Shown one piece after another: positions 11,457 to 22,382 of a DNA stretch of 64,000 nt (the first letter of the stretch is position 1; every line of letters begins with the position of its first letter). Origin of the DNA: Peromyscus leucopus (lineage: Eukaryota > Chordata > Mammalia > Rodentia > Cricetidae); contig NC_051068.1 of assembly GCF_004664715.2 (NCBI RefSeq), positions 131,212,716-131,276,715 of the forward strand. Direction: 5' to 3'. The position numbers and the translations under genes are program-made. The notes below the pieces were generated by a model. The model searched no databases. It was not told where the DNA came from and saw nothing but the letters and a program-made list of their open reading frames with translations.

Positions 11457-11971
11457 TGTAGCAAGAATCTTAAAAGTTCTTATTAATAAGATCAAACCTG
11501 AGGCCAGTTATTGGGGTGAATACTGGAAGATCAGAGAGACAGAACAAGCCACAGTTAACCTCACCTGGCCAACTTCTCAGCTGATCTTGTTTCCTTAGAC
11601 TGGAAGCCTCTGTGTCCTCATATCCGAATGGCTCTCAGCTGAACTGTGCTACTCAAAACCTAAAAGCTTAACCAGCCAAAATGCTTGTAGTTTTCTGGTC
11701 TTCACGCCTTATATATCTTTCTGTTTTTGCCATCACTCCCTGGGATTAAAGGCTCACTTCTTGGGATTAAAGGTGTGTGTCACCATGTCTGGCTGTTTCC
11801 AATGTGGCCTTGGACTCACAGAGATCAAGAGGGATTTCTACCTCTGGAATGCTAGATTAAAGGTGTGAGTGCCACCATTTTCTAGCCTTTGTATCTAGTG
11901 ACTGTTCTGTCTCTGATCCCAGATAAGTTTATTAGGGTGCACAATATTTTGGGGAATACAATACCACCACA
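11457..11971 (-). mobile_element. Type-2 solo LTR with B1 modules
   Basis: An exact 6-bp TSD GTGGGG lies at 11451-11456 and 11972-11977. Read on the minus strand, the 515-bp element starts near TGTGGTGGTATTG and ends CTTGCTACA. It contains two B1-derived segments (each with CCTTTAATCC), a TATATAAGGCGTGA TATA-like box before a CAGTTCAGCTGAGA region, and the type-2 terminal TTATTAATAAGAAC. It is the same family as the copies at 40963 and 54971, and a relative of the provirus B LTRs. Confidence 0.9.
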
Positions 11972-12097
11972 GTGGGGGGCTGAAATATGTCTCAGATTAT
12001 CTATCCAATAGCTTGTGGTCCTTTACAGTACATAAACTCTTCTGCAGTATATTAGTATTTTTAGAATATCCTATAGAGATGGTCAAAAAGAAAAAAA

Positions 12098-12235
12098 AAA
12101 GCACAGCTAGGCATGATGTTATAAGCCTATAATGCTAGAAAATTACAAATCTAAGGCAGGGGGATCACAAATTCAAGTTCCTCACTGATTGTATATAGGG
12201 AATTATGACAAGCTGGGCAAAAGAAATTTAACAGC
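12098..12235 (+). repeat. Diverged B1/PB1-like SINE
   Basis: Contains AGCTAGGCATGATGTTATAAGCC and GGCAGGGGGATCACAAATTCAAG. It is strongly decayed. Confidence 0.5.
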
Positions 12236-12647
12236 CTGATTTTGGTGGGACAGCCAAAGACAGCTTGCAAATCTCAGAGCTCCATTCTCCAAAATATCAA
12301 TTTGGATGATTCTGGTTCATTGTGACAGTGGTTACTTCAGTGGATACTGAAAACAGACTACCTGGTTTGAAGCATAGCTCAGTTATCAATAATATATGAT
12401 CTTGAAGTAGTTAACTATCATCCTCATTCCTCATGTTTTTCCATCTGTAACATGAGTACTACAATATGTATCACTTAGAACTGTGGTGAGGGACATAAGA
12501 CCTGGCCCATAATTTTTAAAAATAGTAAAGGCTACGCTGCCTTTGTGAAAAAACTTTAGTGCCATGTAATCCACAAGTTTAAGGTCAAAATTATACTACA
12601 TCCTTCAATAGACAATAAAAAGGAAGGGAAAACAAATTGAATATAGA

Positions 12648-12850
12648 ATGAGTCCAGATAACTCAGCATGTAAAAGTACTTGCTGTAGAAGTCTAATGAC
12701 CTGAGTTCAATTCCTGGCACCTATAGTGGAATGAGAAAATTGACTACTGAAAGGTTCTGTCTTCCACACCTGTGCAGTGGCATGTAGGTCAACATGTACA
12801 CACAGACACACACAGAGAGAGAGAGGGAGAGAGAGAGAGAGAGAGAGAAA
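12648..12850 (+). repeat. B2-related SINE with (GA)n tail
   Basis: Head GAGTCCAGATAACTCAGCATG and box-B-like CTGAGTTCAATTCCTGG. It ends in a CACACA then (GA)n tract at 12812-12848. Confidence 0.78.
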
Positions 12851-12941
12851 TTAAAAATAGAATGTAGAAGATACATAACATTCCCATAACATGAGCTCCT
12901 TCATGTTAGTATTATTTGTTTAAAAATGTTTAATTACACAA

Positions 12942-12943
<2 letters not shown>

Positions 12944-12989
<46 letters not shown>
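12944..12989. repeat. (CA)n microsatellite
   Basis: A pure CA run. Confidence 0.97.
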
Positions 12990-12991
<2 letters not shown>

Positions 12992-13300
12992 CATTTGTCC
13001 TCCCTGTATCTCAGCTCTACTTTTATGAAGCAAGCTCTTTTAATGCTCTTAAAAACTTCCTTGGCTTCCTAGGACACAAGGATTGGCTCAAGAAACTGAG
13101 GTATTAAGTGACAGATTCCACTGGCCTCAGATAAGTCTGGCTATCTGCCTATCCAGTGCAGTCAAGAGATACTTTATGCAAATAATATGGTTTGCAAGAT
13201 AATAGCAACGCTGGGAATGGCATGTTCCCTCCTAAAGATCAGCCCTGGGTTTCAAGGATGTAGCACTATATGCAATTCCTACAGAAGCCTAAAAGAAAAA

Positions 13301-13303
<3 letters not shown>

Positions 13304-13371
<68 letters not shown>

Positions 13372-13372
13372 T
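13304..13372. repeat. (CT)n microsatellite
   Basis: A CT run with one TT interruption in the middle. The Leu-Ser and Arg-Glu open frames here are artefacts of the repeat. Confidence 0.97.
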
Positions 13373-14015
13373 CCTTCTTCCTATTCCTATTCCTATGTGG
13401 TATGAGACAGACCCTCTCATATTTCTGTACAAGCAATATGATAAAGAATTTCAATTATTTCCCTCAACTTCCAAAGTTGTGTGCTTGAGCTGTGGCTGTG
13501 GGGGTGTTGGTGCAGAATGGAAAATGAGTAATACCAAAGTGATTGCCCTCAGCTGGAGATTACTGTTGCAATTATTAAGGAAAGTCAGTTTTCAATTATG
13601 TGTGCTAATGAGGTCCAGGAACAAGATAGGTTATTGAAATACATAAAGAATCCCCAAAACTCATTTAGAAAATATTTCAAGCTTCTTGAACTTGTGAAAA
13701 TAAAAGGACCAGACTGGAATAATTGTTCAACTTCTGTTGTTTCCAGCCTTAGAGCGAGTGGGATGAGCCATTACCCTGCTCAATTGGTGTGTGCTTACTT
13801 CATTTGCTCTCTGGGCCAGGCACTCACAAGATTCCTTCCCTGAGGTATCCAGTTGGTGCCCTGGCTCCATTTACGTTAGACCCATACCTACCTTTCCATT
13901 TTGAAGCTTATTTTATGACCAGGAAATGGCAGTCAGGGTTTAAAATCAGTTATTTTTAATTTCAAGTATAATCAATCATTTATGCCATCTTCAATGTCTA
14001 ATGAAAAAGTTGGAA
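13373..14015. other. Apparently unique DNA
   Basis: Nothing recognised. Overlapping short frames have no family features. Confidence 0.4.
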
Positions 14016-14016
14016 A

Positions 14017-14243
14017 GAGGGCCTAGAGAGATGGTTCAGGAGTTAAAAGTATGTGGTGCTATTGTAGAGTACCTAGGTTCAGTTACCAGCACATTTATAG
14101 CTGCTAACAACCATCTGTAACTCCAATTTCAGAGGATCCAATGCCTTCTTCTGGCTTCCTCTGGCACTGCACATATGTGCTACACAGACACACACATAGG
14201 CAAAACACCCATATATGTGAATAAAAATAAATATTTATTTCTT
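14017..14243 (+). repeat. B2-type SINE
   Basis: GCCTAGAGAGATGGTTCAGGAG head, GGTTCAGTTACCAGCAC box B, the TCTTCTGGCTTCCTCTGGCAC B2 body motif, and an AATAAAAATAAAT tail. Confidence 0.92.
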
Positions 14244-14422
14244 AAGCTGAGAAAACTTAGAAAAATGTCTAGTTAGAGTAATCTGGTTGTTAATCAAATT
14301 AAATATTTATAATTTTCATTTCAAATTAGTTAAACTTATCATGTATCCATAAGAAACCTGCCCTCCTTCCTTCCCCTTTTCCTCTCTCCCCTCCTACCTT
14401 CCTTCCCCCTCCCCTTTCTTCT

Positions 14423-14545
14423 CTTTCTTTGTATTTTGATAAAGCCTCACTATGTAGACCAGTCTGTTGTATAAACTTGTTATATAAACCATGCCAGTCC
14501 TGAATAGCCACCATAGTGCTTAGATTACACCTGTGCCCTGCCACA
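14423..14545 (-). repeat. Degraded B1 fragment
   Basis: A diverged B1 body on the minus strand (ACACAGGTGTAATCTAAGCACT-like) with a CT-rich tail side at 14365-14430. Confidence 0.5.
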
Positions 14546-15101
14546 ACTCATGATAGAAAGTTTAAAATGTTTTATGTCTAATCAGTAACACTAAAACTGT
14601 GCTTTTGTGAGGACTACATGAGGTAAAATTTTAAGTCCCAGATTCTCAATTTTTGTTATGCTTCTATCTCATAAACACATTGTAAATTGAAGTTTTGCAG
14701 TTCATGTAATGCACCCGCCTGCCTCCTTAGCATTAACTTAGGAGCACATGGTGCTATGGAGGGTTGGTGTTATCTTCACAACCTAAGGCTGAGCTAAACA
14801 GAGTAGGAGTGGCTGTGCACTGCTCTGCCACCACCCAGACTTGAAAGAGAAATCAAACTAATGGAAAAGTAGAAATACAAAGGCATAGTTTCTACTGAAT
14901 ACATATTACTTCAGTACCTGTAGTAGTAATTCAAGCCACCACAACTGAGGACCATCTGTATACCTTGTTTCTGACTCAGTTTGGTCCCTGCAACACTGGT
15001 TCCATTTTTGTTCAATATCATCCTGTTCTGTTAATTGCATTTTAAGACACTTTCCCAGTCAACATAGCTGAATTATAACAATTTTTAATATTTATATATA
15101 A

Positions 15102-15104
<3 letters not shown>

Positions 15105-15153
<49 letters not shown>
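15105..15153. repeat. (TA)n microsatellite
   Basis: Alternating TA tract. Confidence 0.96.
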
Positions 15154-15157
<4 letters not shown>

Positions 15158-15167
15158 TAGCTTACCA

Positions 15168-15470
15168 GCAGAGCACTGTAACTGGTCTTTCTTTAGGCTG
15201 CCAGCTTCCAAACAATAACAAGGAGACTTCTTATTAAATATGAAAGCTTGGCCTTAGCTTAGGCTTGTTCCCAACTAGTTCTTAAAACTTAAATTAACCC
15301 ATTTATATTCATCTACATTCTCTTCTCAGTGTTATATATTCAAATTCCTCTACATCTGGCTCATTAATCTTCTGCCTCAGATTCTTTCCCAGAGTTCCTG
15401 TCTCTCCCTGGAAGTCCTGCCTATTCTCTCCTGCTTAGCTATTGGACATTCATCTCTTTATTAAACCAAC
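15168..15470 (-). mobile_element. Old LTR related to type 1
   Basis: The minus strand gives TGGTTTAATAAAGAGATG..., an AACTCTGGGAAAGAATC block, GGGTTAATTTAAG and AACAAGCCTAAGCTAAGG. These occur in the same order in the type-1 LTRs elsewhere in this window. It is diverged; no TSD was resolved and the ends are approximate. Confidence 0.55.
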
Positions 15471-15534
15471 CAGAAGGTACCTTAGTCAGGTAAAGAAGGA
15501 CAGAGACACATCCTCACACAGTGTACAAAAAAAT

Positions 15535-15680
15535 TATCCCTGCAGAACACTTGCCTTGAATGTGTAGGACTCTGATTCAATTCCCAGTACTGTACACATG
15601 AGCATGCACATGTGTATGCACACTCACACATGCAAACACACACATACACACACACATATACACACACACACATACAGTTA
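15535..15680 (+). repeat. ID-type SINE with CA-rich tail
   Basis: A CTGCAGAACACTTGCC...GATTCAATTCCCAGTAC head followed by CA-rich sequence to about 15677. Confidence 0.65.
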
Positions 15681-15699
15681 ACATAATGACATATTCTCA

Positions 15700-16098
15700 T
15701 AAATGTGATACCCTAGTTTGCTTTCTATATATGTGATAAACACCATAAATCAAAAGCAACTTGGTGAAGAAGTGGTTTATTTATTTCTTTTTATAGCTTA
15801 CTGTCCATCCTGAATGGAAGTCAGGGCAGGAACAGAAGCAGAGACCATGGAGGAGATATTACATACTGTCTTACTTCTCACCGCTCATGCAGATTACATT
15901 TTTATATTACTCAATACCATCTGCCTTGGGGTTGCACCATCCACAGTGCAACAGGTCTTTCTTATACCAATCATTAATCAAGAAAATTTCCCCACAGATT
16001 TGTCTAAAGGCAATTTGATTCAGGAAATCATTCTATTAAAGTTCCTTCCTCCCAGATGACCCTAGCTTGTATCAGATTGAGAAAAACTTAACCAGAAC
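15700..16098 (-). mobile_element. MaLR-like/unclassified rodent interspersed repeat
   Basis: About 400 bp beginning TAGTTTGCTTTCTATATATG on the plus strand. The same family recurs at 46915-47215 (minus) and, in opposite orientation, at 42955-43395. Layout and terminal motifs resemble a rodent MaLR-type LTR; the class is inferred. The open frame at 15814-16059 is fortuitous. Confidence 0.5.
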
Positions 16099-16670
16099 AG
16101 GTGATTCTTCAGTTACCACATTTGTATCATTTTAGCGTGTGTGGTTATATAGCATGCATAGTGACACATCTATAAACTCAGTGAATTTCAGACTTTCACA
16201 CATTACCAAAGGATCGAGGATTTGAATGCTCAGTAGTGATATCTCTCACCATGGTAGGCTCTGTAAGATGCCATCATCTTTGAGTAATGGTTTTGTTTTC
16301 TATTAGTTTTAAAAGATAACTGAATTTACCTTTCTAATTTTATGGCTTGGGAAAAACAACAAAAATTGATAAGTAAAATAGTGATGTTAGAGGATATCTT
16401 CCAAATGACAGATTATGGGATGCTTGTTAAACTTAAGCCCCTATTAGAGTCTAATATGTTTATATGAGAAGGGTAAGCATAAAATGAAAAGCTATGCAAA
16501 ACACCAGAAGTCTGTCTTCTCAGACTCTGCCTAAAACAAGAATAAGATGTGGGGCATGAAGAATTCTCAGACTATGATTTCTAATCTGCATAAAGAATCA
16601 TTGCTATGATTCAAGGCTCAGGAACTCAAGAGCTGAGAGAAAGCAGCAGGAGTGAAGTATACACAGATTC
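16099..16670. other. Apparently unique DNA
   Basis: No repeat or gene is recognised. Confidence 0.35.
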
Positions 16671-16673
16671 TAT

Positions 16674-16979
16674 TGTTGTGTGATATTTTGATTGTATTCT
16701 GATGCTCCCAAGACTGCCAATAAAATTTGCTTTGAAACAAAAGTAAGAGCTAACTATTAGCTGACCAAAATTAACCACAGAGCTTTAGGAGAACTGAGGA
16801 AAGAAAGAGAGACTTAGGAAGTAGTAGGGTGGGGCTTAGAGAAGGTCTCAGCCTTTTGGATCAAGGAACAAGAGAGAAAGGAGGTCACTGGTCACTTCTG
16901 TGCCCCTTCTCCGATCATTCATGTTCTTACCCTGATATTTGACCCCAAAGTTTTTATTTGATAAAGAATAATTCATCTG
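16674..16979 (+). mobile_element. Probable solo LTR
   Basis: A block starting TGTTGTGTGATATTTTG carries an early AATAAAA, GGGGCTTAGAGAAGG and a CTCCGATCATTC...TTCTTACCCTGATA region, ending near AATAATTCA. The composition and order resemble a rodent ERVK-type LTR. No exact TSD was found, so the limits are approximate. Confidence 0.45.
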
Positions 16980-17177
16980 GAGTCCAACTCAAGGCACAAG
17001 ATCACAAGATAGCCTCTCACCCCTGGCTTTGCAGCTGCCAGAGCCACCACAGAGACTGGCTTTTCCTGCTTTGTCCCAGACTCTCTGAAGGAGTCTGGGA
17101 TTTTCCTGTTGTAGCCTCTCTATAACAACCTCCAACTGCCACCCATCCCTGGCCCCAAACTTCACAGGCATCTAGGC

Positions 17178-18238
17178 TCCAAAGTCAGAATTATACGTTA
17201 TTCTCATGGTATTATTGGATTTCCCAGAACCTCTTATGACTTTCCATATTCAGAAACAGTTGTTTTACATATTGAAACTTCTGAAGTTATTCCAGATGAT
17301 TCAGAATTAGCTTTATTATTTATTCAATTTTAAGAAATAATCAGAAAGAGAAATCATCCCTTGTATATAACACATATTAGATCCCATATGGTTTGACCAG
17401 GCCCTCTAGCACAAGGTAATGTTGAAATTGATCATCTGTAGTTAGGAAATGTGCTAGAAGCCTCAGAATTATGTAAGAAAAATTATGCAAGGGTTTGAAG
17501 AAAGATTTTTCCATCATTTGGCAACAAGCCAAGGAAATTATCAGGAAATGCCCTACTTGTTCTTTGTATAACCAAGCTCCACTACCTATAGAAAGTAACC
17601 CAAAGGTTATTCAAAGAAATGAAATTTGACAAGTAGATATGTTTTATTTTGCAGAGTCTGGAAAATTAAAATTAAAAGATACACATTCAGGATTTCAATG
17701 GGCAACTACATTGAGTTCTGAAAAGACTGATCTGATATAATCTGCCAAAAACGAAACTCCCTATAGTTAAGGTTGGGGCAGGGTTCCAATTTTATCTTTC
17801 CACAGAGTGAAGGCATCCAAATAAGGAATCTGAAAACAATTAGACAAATGAGACATCTAAAGAAAAAGAAAAAAAATCATCCAGAAAAAAATACCTCAAG
17901 AAAAAGAGTAAATTGGCCTAATGATATAGCACATTTCCAACAAGATGAAATTTCATAAATCTTCCCAAGCATTTGTTTTTGCTGTTCCCTACAGACGTAT
18001 AAGGCAAATGGTTTTTTTTGTAGTCCCAGTTCAATTAAAGGTAAACCTGGCTTTGGAGTTGGAGCATGGCTCTGTCCTTCTCTAAACCTAAACATGCTTG
18101 TTAAAGGAAAATCTAAAATCTATGTTTCATGTCAGAAGAACTCCTTGGTATGGAACAGAAGAAAAAACAAAATTAAAGGACCATTGTATTGCTACTAATC
18201 TTATATTCCTTTGGTTTTATTTTGACTCTTTAAAACTT
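17178..18238 (+). pseudogene. pol: Provirus D remnant: RNase H end and integrase
   Basis: The oldest retroviral layer. It begins in the RNase H C-terminal part (colinear with 28595 onward of provirus B). It continues through the integrase zinc-binding region, with the HPLYITH segment at 17355-17375 and CPTC at 17549-17560 (the HHCC finger), into the core domain start (NPKVIQRNEI, HSGFQWATTLSSE). Several stops and frameshifts break the frame. The catalytic core is not complete, because about 200 bp present in B is missing. The part from 17988 to 18238 lies downstream of integrase and is duplicated at 33274-33522. The fragment ends exactly where provirus B's 5' LTR begins. Confidence 0.82.
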
Positions 18239-19075
18239 TGTGATGTATTGTGTCCCCCAATATGTTGTGTCTCACAATAAAATTTACCTGAGGATCAGAG
18301 GAAAAAGCCAGCCACTATAATAACACAGAAGTCAGACAATGGTAGCACATGCCTTTAATCCTATCACTTGTGCTGTGGATATCACTCTATGTAAATAAAA
18401 CACTGATGGCCAATGACCAGGCAGGAGGTAGGTGGGACAAGGAGAGAGGAGAATTCTGGGAGGCGGAAGGCTGGGAGAGAGAGACTGCAGCCACCGCCAG
18501 GAGAAGAGCATGTAGAGACGCCGGTAAGCCACCAGCCACGTGGCAAGCTATAGATTTATAGAAATGGGTTAATTTAAGATAAAAGAGCAGTTAGCAAGAA
18601 GCTTGCCACGGCCATACAGTTTATAAGTGATATAAGCGTCTGAGTGATTATTTTATAAGTGGATTGTGGGACTGTGGGGCTTGGGGAACCTGGAGAGAAG
18701 CCCTCCAGCTACACACTTGGGAGGCAGGGATCTGTCTGGATCTCTATGAGTTCAAGGCCGCACTGGGTGATACACGCCTTTAATCCCAGCACCAACCATA
18801 TAGGTCTGGAGGTCTGTACAGACAGACAGGAAGTGAAGAGCTGAGCAAAAAGAGGAAGTGATGTAGCTGGGCTGAGAGAGCAAATGAGAGAACAAAACAG
18901 AAAGGCATATAGGTGTAGGTACATAGGAAGTAGCTCACTTTGGAAGCTGTGGAGTTGGTGAGGTAAGGTTAGCTTAGCTGTGGCTTTTCCTATTCCTCTG
19001 ATCTCTCTTAGGCTTTAACTTTAATTTCTGGCTCCAAGTTTTTTATTAATAAGATCATTTAGCAATTTGTCTACA
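18239..19075 (+). mobile_element. Provirus B 5' LTR (type 2), interrupted
   Basis: Starts TGTGATGTATTGTGTCCCCC and ends GTCTACA, colinear with the 3' LTR at 32770-33273. It contains the two B1-derived modules characteristic of type 2. A type-1 LTR at 18371-18713 interrupts the first module; the uninterrupted site is seen in the 3' LTR at about 32893. Without the insertion the LTR is about 490 bp. Confidence 0.9.
18371..18713 (+). mobile_element. Type-1 solo LTR inside provirus B 5' LTR
   Basis: 343 bp from TGCTGTGGATATC to CAGCTACA with an exact 6-bp TSD CACTTG at 18365-18370 and 18714-18719. The empty site is preserved in the partner LTR of B, which gives independent proof of the insertion and of its order (after B integrated). 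Confidence 0.96.
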
Positions 19076-19077
19076 AT

Positions 19078-19097
19078 TGGTACTCCAACAATTGTGG
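19078..19097 (+). other. Degenerate primer-binding site of provirus B
   Basis: Immediately after the 5' LTR comes TGGTACTCCAACAATTGTGG. It keeps the TGG...CCAAC...GTGG skeleton of a tRNA-Lys type site but has substitutions and extra bases. The primer assignment is inferred from the cleaner sites in elements A and E. Confidence 0.45.
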
Positions 19098-19620
19098 CAA
19101 GAATTTGTTAAAAAGCTGCTTGTGGCCTTGCAGGACTCCCAGCTCAGGCTCAAACTGCACAGCTCAGGCCGGAGCTACACACAGCTGCATCTCTACCTCA
19201 CATGGGCTGGAAGAGTCTCTGTTTTTTTTTTTTTTTTTTCTCCTGGTGGGTGGTGTCTCTCTCTGGATTTCCATCAAAAACTGCCACCATATTAGGTAGC
19301 TGCTTTGAAATTCCCTTGGACTTCTACTGTTCTATGCAATTGACTGACTTGTTAAGTCAATTAAGATATCTTAAAGAGAGAAATTAGTTAAAAGAGAATT
19401 TTTTCCCACATTAAAAAATGGGAAACATTGTTACAATGGAAGAAATTTGGTCTCTGATAACACATTAGGCAGTCAGAAAGTGAAACAATTAAGTGAGAGG
19501 ATAAATTACTGTTGATAGGATGTATGTAACATCAATTATGAATATTTGAATATTATTTGTTTGCTCATTTTTATTTTAGCATTAAAAAGGTTGGTCAATT
19601 TGAGTGCCAAGATAAAAGCT

Positions 19621-20170
19621 TTAGAAAAACTTGTTAAAATGAATCACAGAGAAATTCAGACCCAGACAGAAGAATTTAAAGGAGAACCTATCTCGGGACT
19701 GACTTTAGAAAAACCTGTTGCTGGAGGGCTTCTCTCCAGGTTCCCCAAGCCCCACAGTCCCACAATCCACTTATAAAATAATCACTCAGATGCTTATATC
19801 ACTTATAAACTGTATGGCCATGGCAGGCTTCTTGCTAACTGTTCTTTTATCTTAAATTAACCCATTTCTATAAATCTATACCTTGTCACATGGCTGGTGG
19901 CTTACCAGCGTCTTCACATGCTGTTTGTCCTGGTGGTGGCTGCAGTGTCTCCCCCTCAGCCTTCCGCCTCCCAGAATTCTCCTCTCTCCTTGTCCCACCT
20001 ACTTCCTGCCTGGCCACCTACTTCCTGCCTGGTCACTGGCCATCAGTGTTTTATTTATATAGAATGATATCCACAGCAAAAACCTGTTAAAATGAATTAC
20101 ATAGAAATTAAGACCCAGACAGAAGAATTTAAAGGTGAGCCTATCTCAGGATTGAATTATATGGTTACAG
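19621..20170 (+). repeat. 84-bp in-frame tandem duplication in gag
   Basis: The unit starting TTAGAAAAACTTGTTAAAAT (28 codons) is repeated directly; the second copy starts at 19705 and resumes after the inserted LTR at 20079. Both copies keep CAGACAGAAGAATTTAAAGG and the CCTATCTC(G/A)GGA end. Confidence 0.85.
19716..20078 (-). mobile_element. Type-1 solo LTR in gag of provirus B
   Basis: Inverted type-1 LTR of 363 bp with an exact TSD AAAACC at 19710-19715 and 20079-20084. It carries a small internal duplication of the CCTACTTCCTGCCTGG segment near 20000-20035. The gag duplication resumes in phase after the TSD. Confidence 0.94.
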
Positions 20171-21340
20171 AGAAACAGCCTGTCTTCAAACAACCAAACA
20201 ATCTATCCAGTAACCATACAGGAACTGCAAAATGCTCAAAGGTGTGTATGAGCTAACTGGACTTCAGTGGAAATGTTAGACTTTAGGAGATTTAAAGAAG
20301 CTATTGTGTCATATGGCATGCATTCTCCATTTGTAAAGCAGATGTTAAACTCATGGACAACTTGTAATAGAATTATCCCTCAGGACTGGAAAGAATTAGT
20401 TACAGCTGTCCTAGAAGCTAGACCACAATTACAATGGAAAACATGGTAGAAAGAGGAGGCTAAAACTATAGAACAGTGATGTAAGACTGGAGGTATGGAA
20501 ATTTCCAAGGATCAGCTTCTTGGAGAATGCAATTATGTGGAAATACAAAGACAAAGTTTATATGATAACTAAACCCTAATTCTGTATGGACAGAATTGAG
20601 GAAGCAGAAAAGAAAATTGAATCATTTACAAAAGTTATACAGGGCCCCAAAGAATCCTTCATGGATTTCTTACAAAGGCTGTCTTCAGTAGTAAATAGAA
20701 TGATACCAAATTCAAAAGCTAGACAACTAATAATTGAATCTTTGGCTTTTGAGAACATGAATGCAGCATGCAAGAGGGTAATCAGGCCATTGAAGGCCAG
20801 ATCAGCACCCTTGGAGGATTAGATCAAGGACACAATTAATACTGAGTCTCAAGACCATAATGATGTGGGCATAGGAGAGGTGATGTCAAAAGCTTTGAGG
20901 GAAAATAATGTCAGATGTTTTAATTGTGGTAAACAGGGTCACCTGAAAAGGGACTGTAAACACAGCATTCTTAGAAACAATGTTTACTCAAGGAACAATG
21001 GCAAAAGAATGCCCCTCCCTTCTGGATTATGCAGAAGGTATGGTAAAGGTAAATATTGGACTAATGAATGTAAATCAACAAGTGACAGACAAAGTAATTT
21101 TTTGCCTCTGCCATCAGGAACCTCCCTGAGGAGCCTCTCACAGACCCCCATGGCAAATTCAGTTCAGTCCTTCCTGCCATCATAGAAGAAACCCCTTCTC
21201 AGAAAATTAAATAACCAAATGCCTATTGGAATAAACCAGGCTGATCAACGTGATAGAACAGCTATAGCAGAGAGAACAGGAAATTCAGGAGAAACCATAA
21301 AGCAAATTTTTTATAAACTTCTATAAATGAACAAAGGTGA

Positions 21341-21688
21341 AAGTTAAAAACACAAATAAATGACACTGTCTTAGAATGTCTTGTAGACACAGGTGCAGAT
21401 GTCACAATAATTGCACCAGAATTTTTACATCCAAATTGGCCTCTTCCGGAGGTAAATGTTCAGCTGTTAGAGATTGTAACATTATCTCAAGTGAAATGGA
21501 GTACAAGATAATTTGAACGTATAGGACCAGAAACACAGAGAGGAAAATTAAAGCCAGATGTAGCTAATATAGCTATGAATTTATTGGGTCATGATCTATT
21601 ACAACAATGGAATACCCAGATTAACATCCCACCTACCACAGAAACCAATCATAAACTAAGATGTTTTTCTGAGAGAAATATTAGGAGG
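21341..21688 (+). pseudogene. pro: Provirus B protease, cut by provirus A
   Basis: Retroviral aspartic protease. The catalytic DTGA is at 21386-21397 within LVDTGADVTIIAPEF, and the C-terminal LLGHDLLQQW motif lies near 21577-21606. One in-frame stop (21509-21511) lies between them, and a stop at 21338 precedes the readable segment. The reading frame is ended by integration of provirus A at 21689, and the continuation lies after 27099. The frame differs from gag, as expected where pro is reached by frameshifting, but decay prevents locating the shift site. Confidence 0.85.
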
Positions 21689-22036
21689 TGCTGTGGGATA
21701 ATACTTTTGTATAGTGGTTTAATAAAACACTGATTGACCAGTAGCTAGGCAGGAAATATAGGCAGGATTAGCAGACAAGGAGAATTCTGGGAAAAGGAAG
21801 GCTGAGTCAGGAGATGCCAGCCCACCATCCAGGGAGCAGCATGTAATGGCACACAGGTAAAGCCATGGAAACATGGCGACATATAAACAGAAATTGGCTG
21901 AGTTTAAGTGTAAGAGCTAGTCAGCAGTAAGCCTGAGCTAATGGCTGGGCAGTTTTAATTAATATAAGCCTCTGTATGTTTAATTGGGTCTGAGCAGCTG
22001 TGGACCAGGCAGGACACAGGAAAACATTCAGCTACA
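21689..22036 (+). mobile_element. Provirus A 5' LTR
   Basis: 348 bp from TGCTGTGGGATAATAC to CAGCTACA. It contains AATAAAAC in U3, and GGAGCAGCATGTAATGGCAC and AATTAATATAAGCCTCTG further in. Followed by AA and the primer site. Confidence 0.94.
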
Positions 22037-22038
22037 AA

Positions 22039-22056
22039 TGGTGCCCAAGGTGGGGC
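22039..22056 (+). other. Primer-binding site, tRNA-Lys type
   Basis: TGGTGCCCAAGGTGGGGC, two differences from the 18-nt complement of tRNA-Lys(1,2) 3' ends used by betaretroviruses. It sits 2 nt after the LTR. Confidence 0.8.
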
Positions 22057-22324
22057 TCTTGAATTTCCATAAGGCCTAAAAGAGTTTTAAAAGGGCTTCT
22101 AAACACACAATAATGGAGCTAAAAACAGTTTTCTACTTTATATTTCATGCAAGTTGAAATATAAAGATGCCAAGGTACAGAGAAGCTGTGGCATGCAGAC
22201 TTGAGCTACAGTATGGCAGGTTCACAGTATATGACCTTGTGTGCAGCATGGCTGATTCATGCCACTGTACACACTGGTGTCTTCAAGCCACACAGTGTGG
22301 TGAATGGCAGACTTAGCTTTTGCT

Positions 22325-22326
<2 letters not shown>

Positions 22327-22374
<48 letters not shown>

Positions 22375-22382
22375 AAAAAAAA
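22327..22382. repeat. (CA)n(A)n tract in provirus A leader
   Basis: A CA run followed by poly-A. The equivalent position in provirus E (about 24530) has only CAAAACAAAAAAGG, so the run expanded after the copies diverged. Confidence 0.93.

Larger units (their letters stand above)
19418..21185 (+). pseudogene. gag: Provirus B gag (matrix, capsid, nucleocapsid), broken
   Basis: Retroviral structural polyprotein. The start is chosen at 19418, where MGNIVTMEEI gives a Met-Gly myristoylation-type N terminus; a stop follows at 19466. Capsid N-terminal sequence (VSYGMHSPFVKQML, IIPQDWKELV) is seen at 20267-20449. The major homology region (QGPKESFMDFLQRL) is in the frame at 20586-20822. One intact C-X2-C-X4-H-X4-C zinc knuckle (20916-20957) is followed by a second knuckle that has lost key residues (Cys to Tyr, His to Trp). 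An in-frame 84-bp tandem duplication (19621-19704 and again from 19705) lies in the matrix/spacer part, and a solo LTR interrupts the second unit. Stops after the capsid segments and near 20820 break the frame. The type is beta-like by motif order. Confidence 0.88.

Noticed and set aside
12944..12989. Possible CRISPR-like or satellite arrays
   Set aside because: The repeated tracts are simple dinucleotide microsatellites without spacers.
15814..16059. 81-codon frame resembling a small protein
   Set aside because: It lies wholly within an interspersed repeat seen two more times in this window, with the frame not preserved in the other copies.
18349..18561. Open frames inside type-1 LTRs (also 39112-39414, 44266-44581, 54406-54765, 25367-25712)
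   Set aside because: They recur only because the LTR is repeated; LTRs of this family are not known to encode protein.
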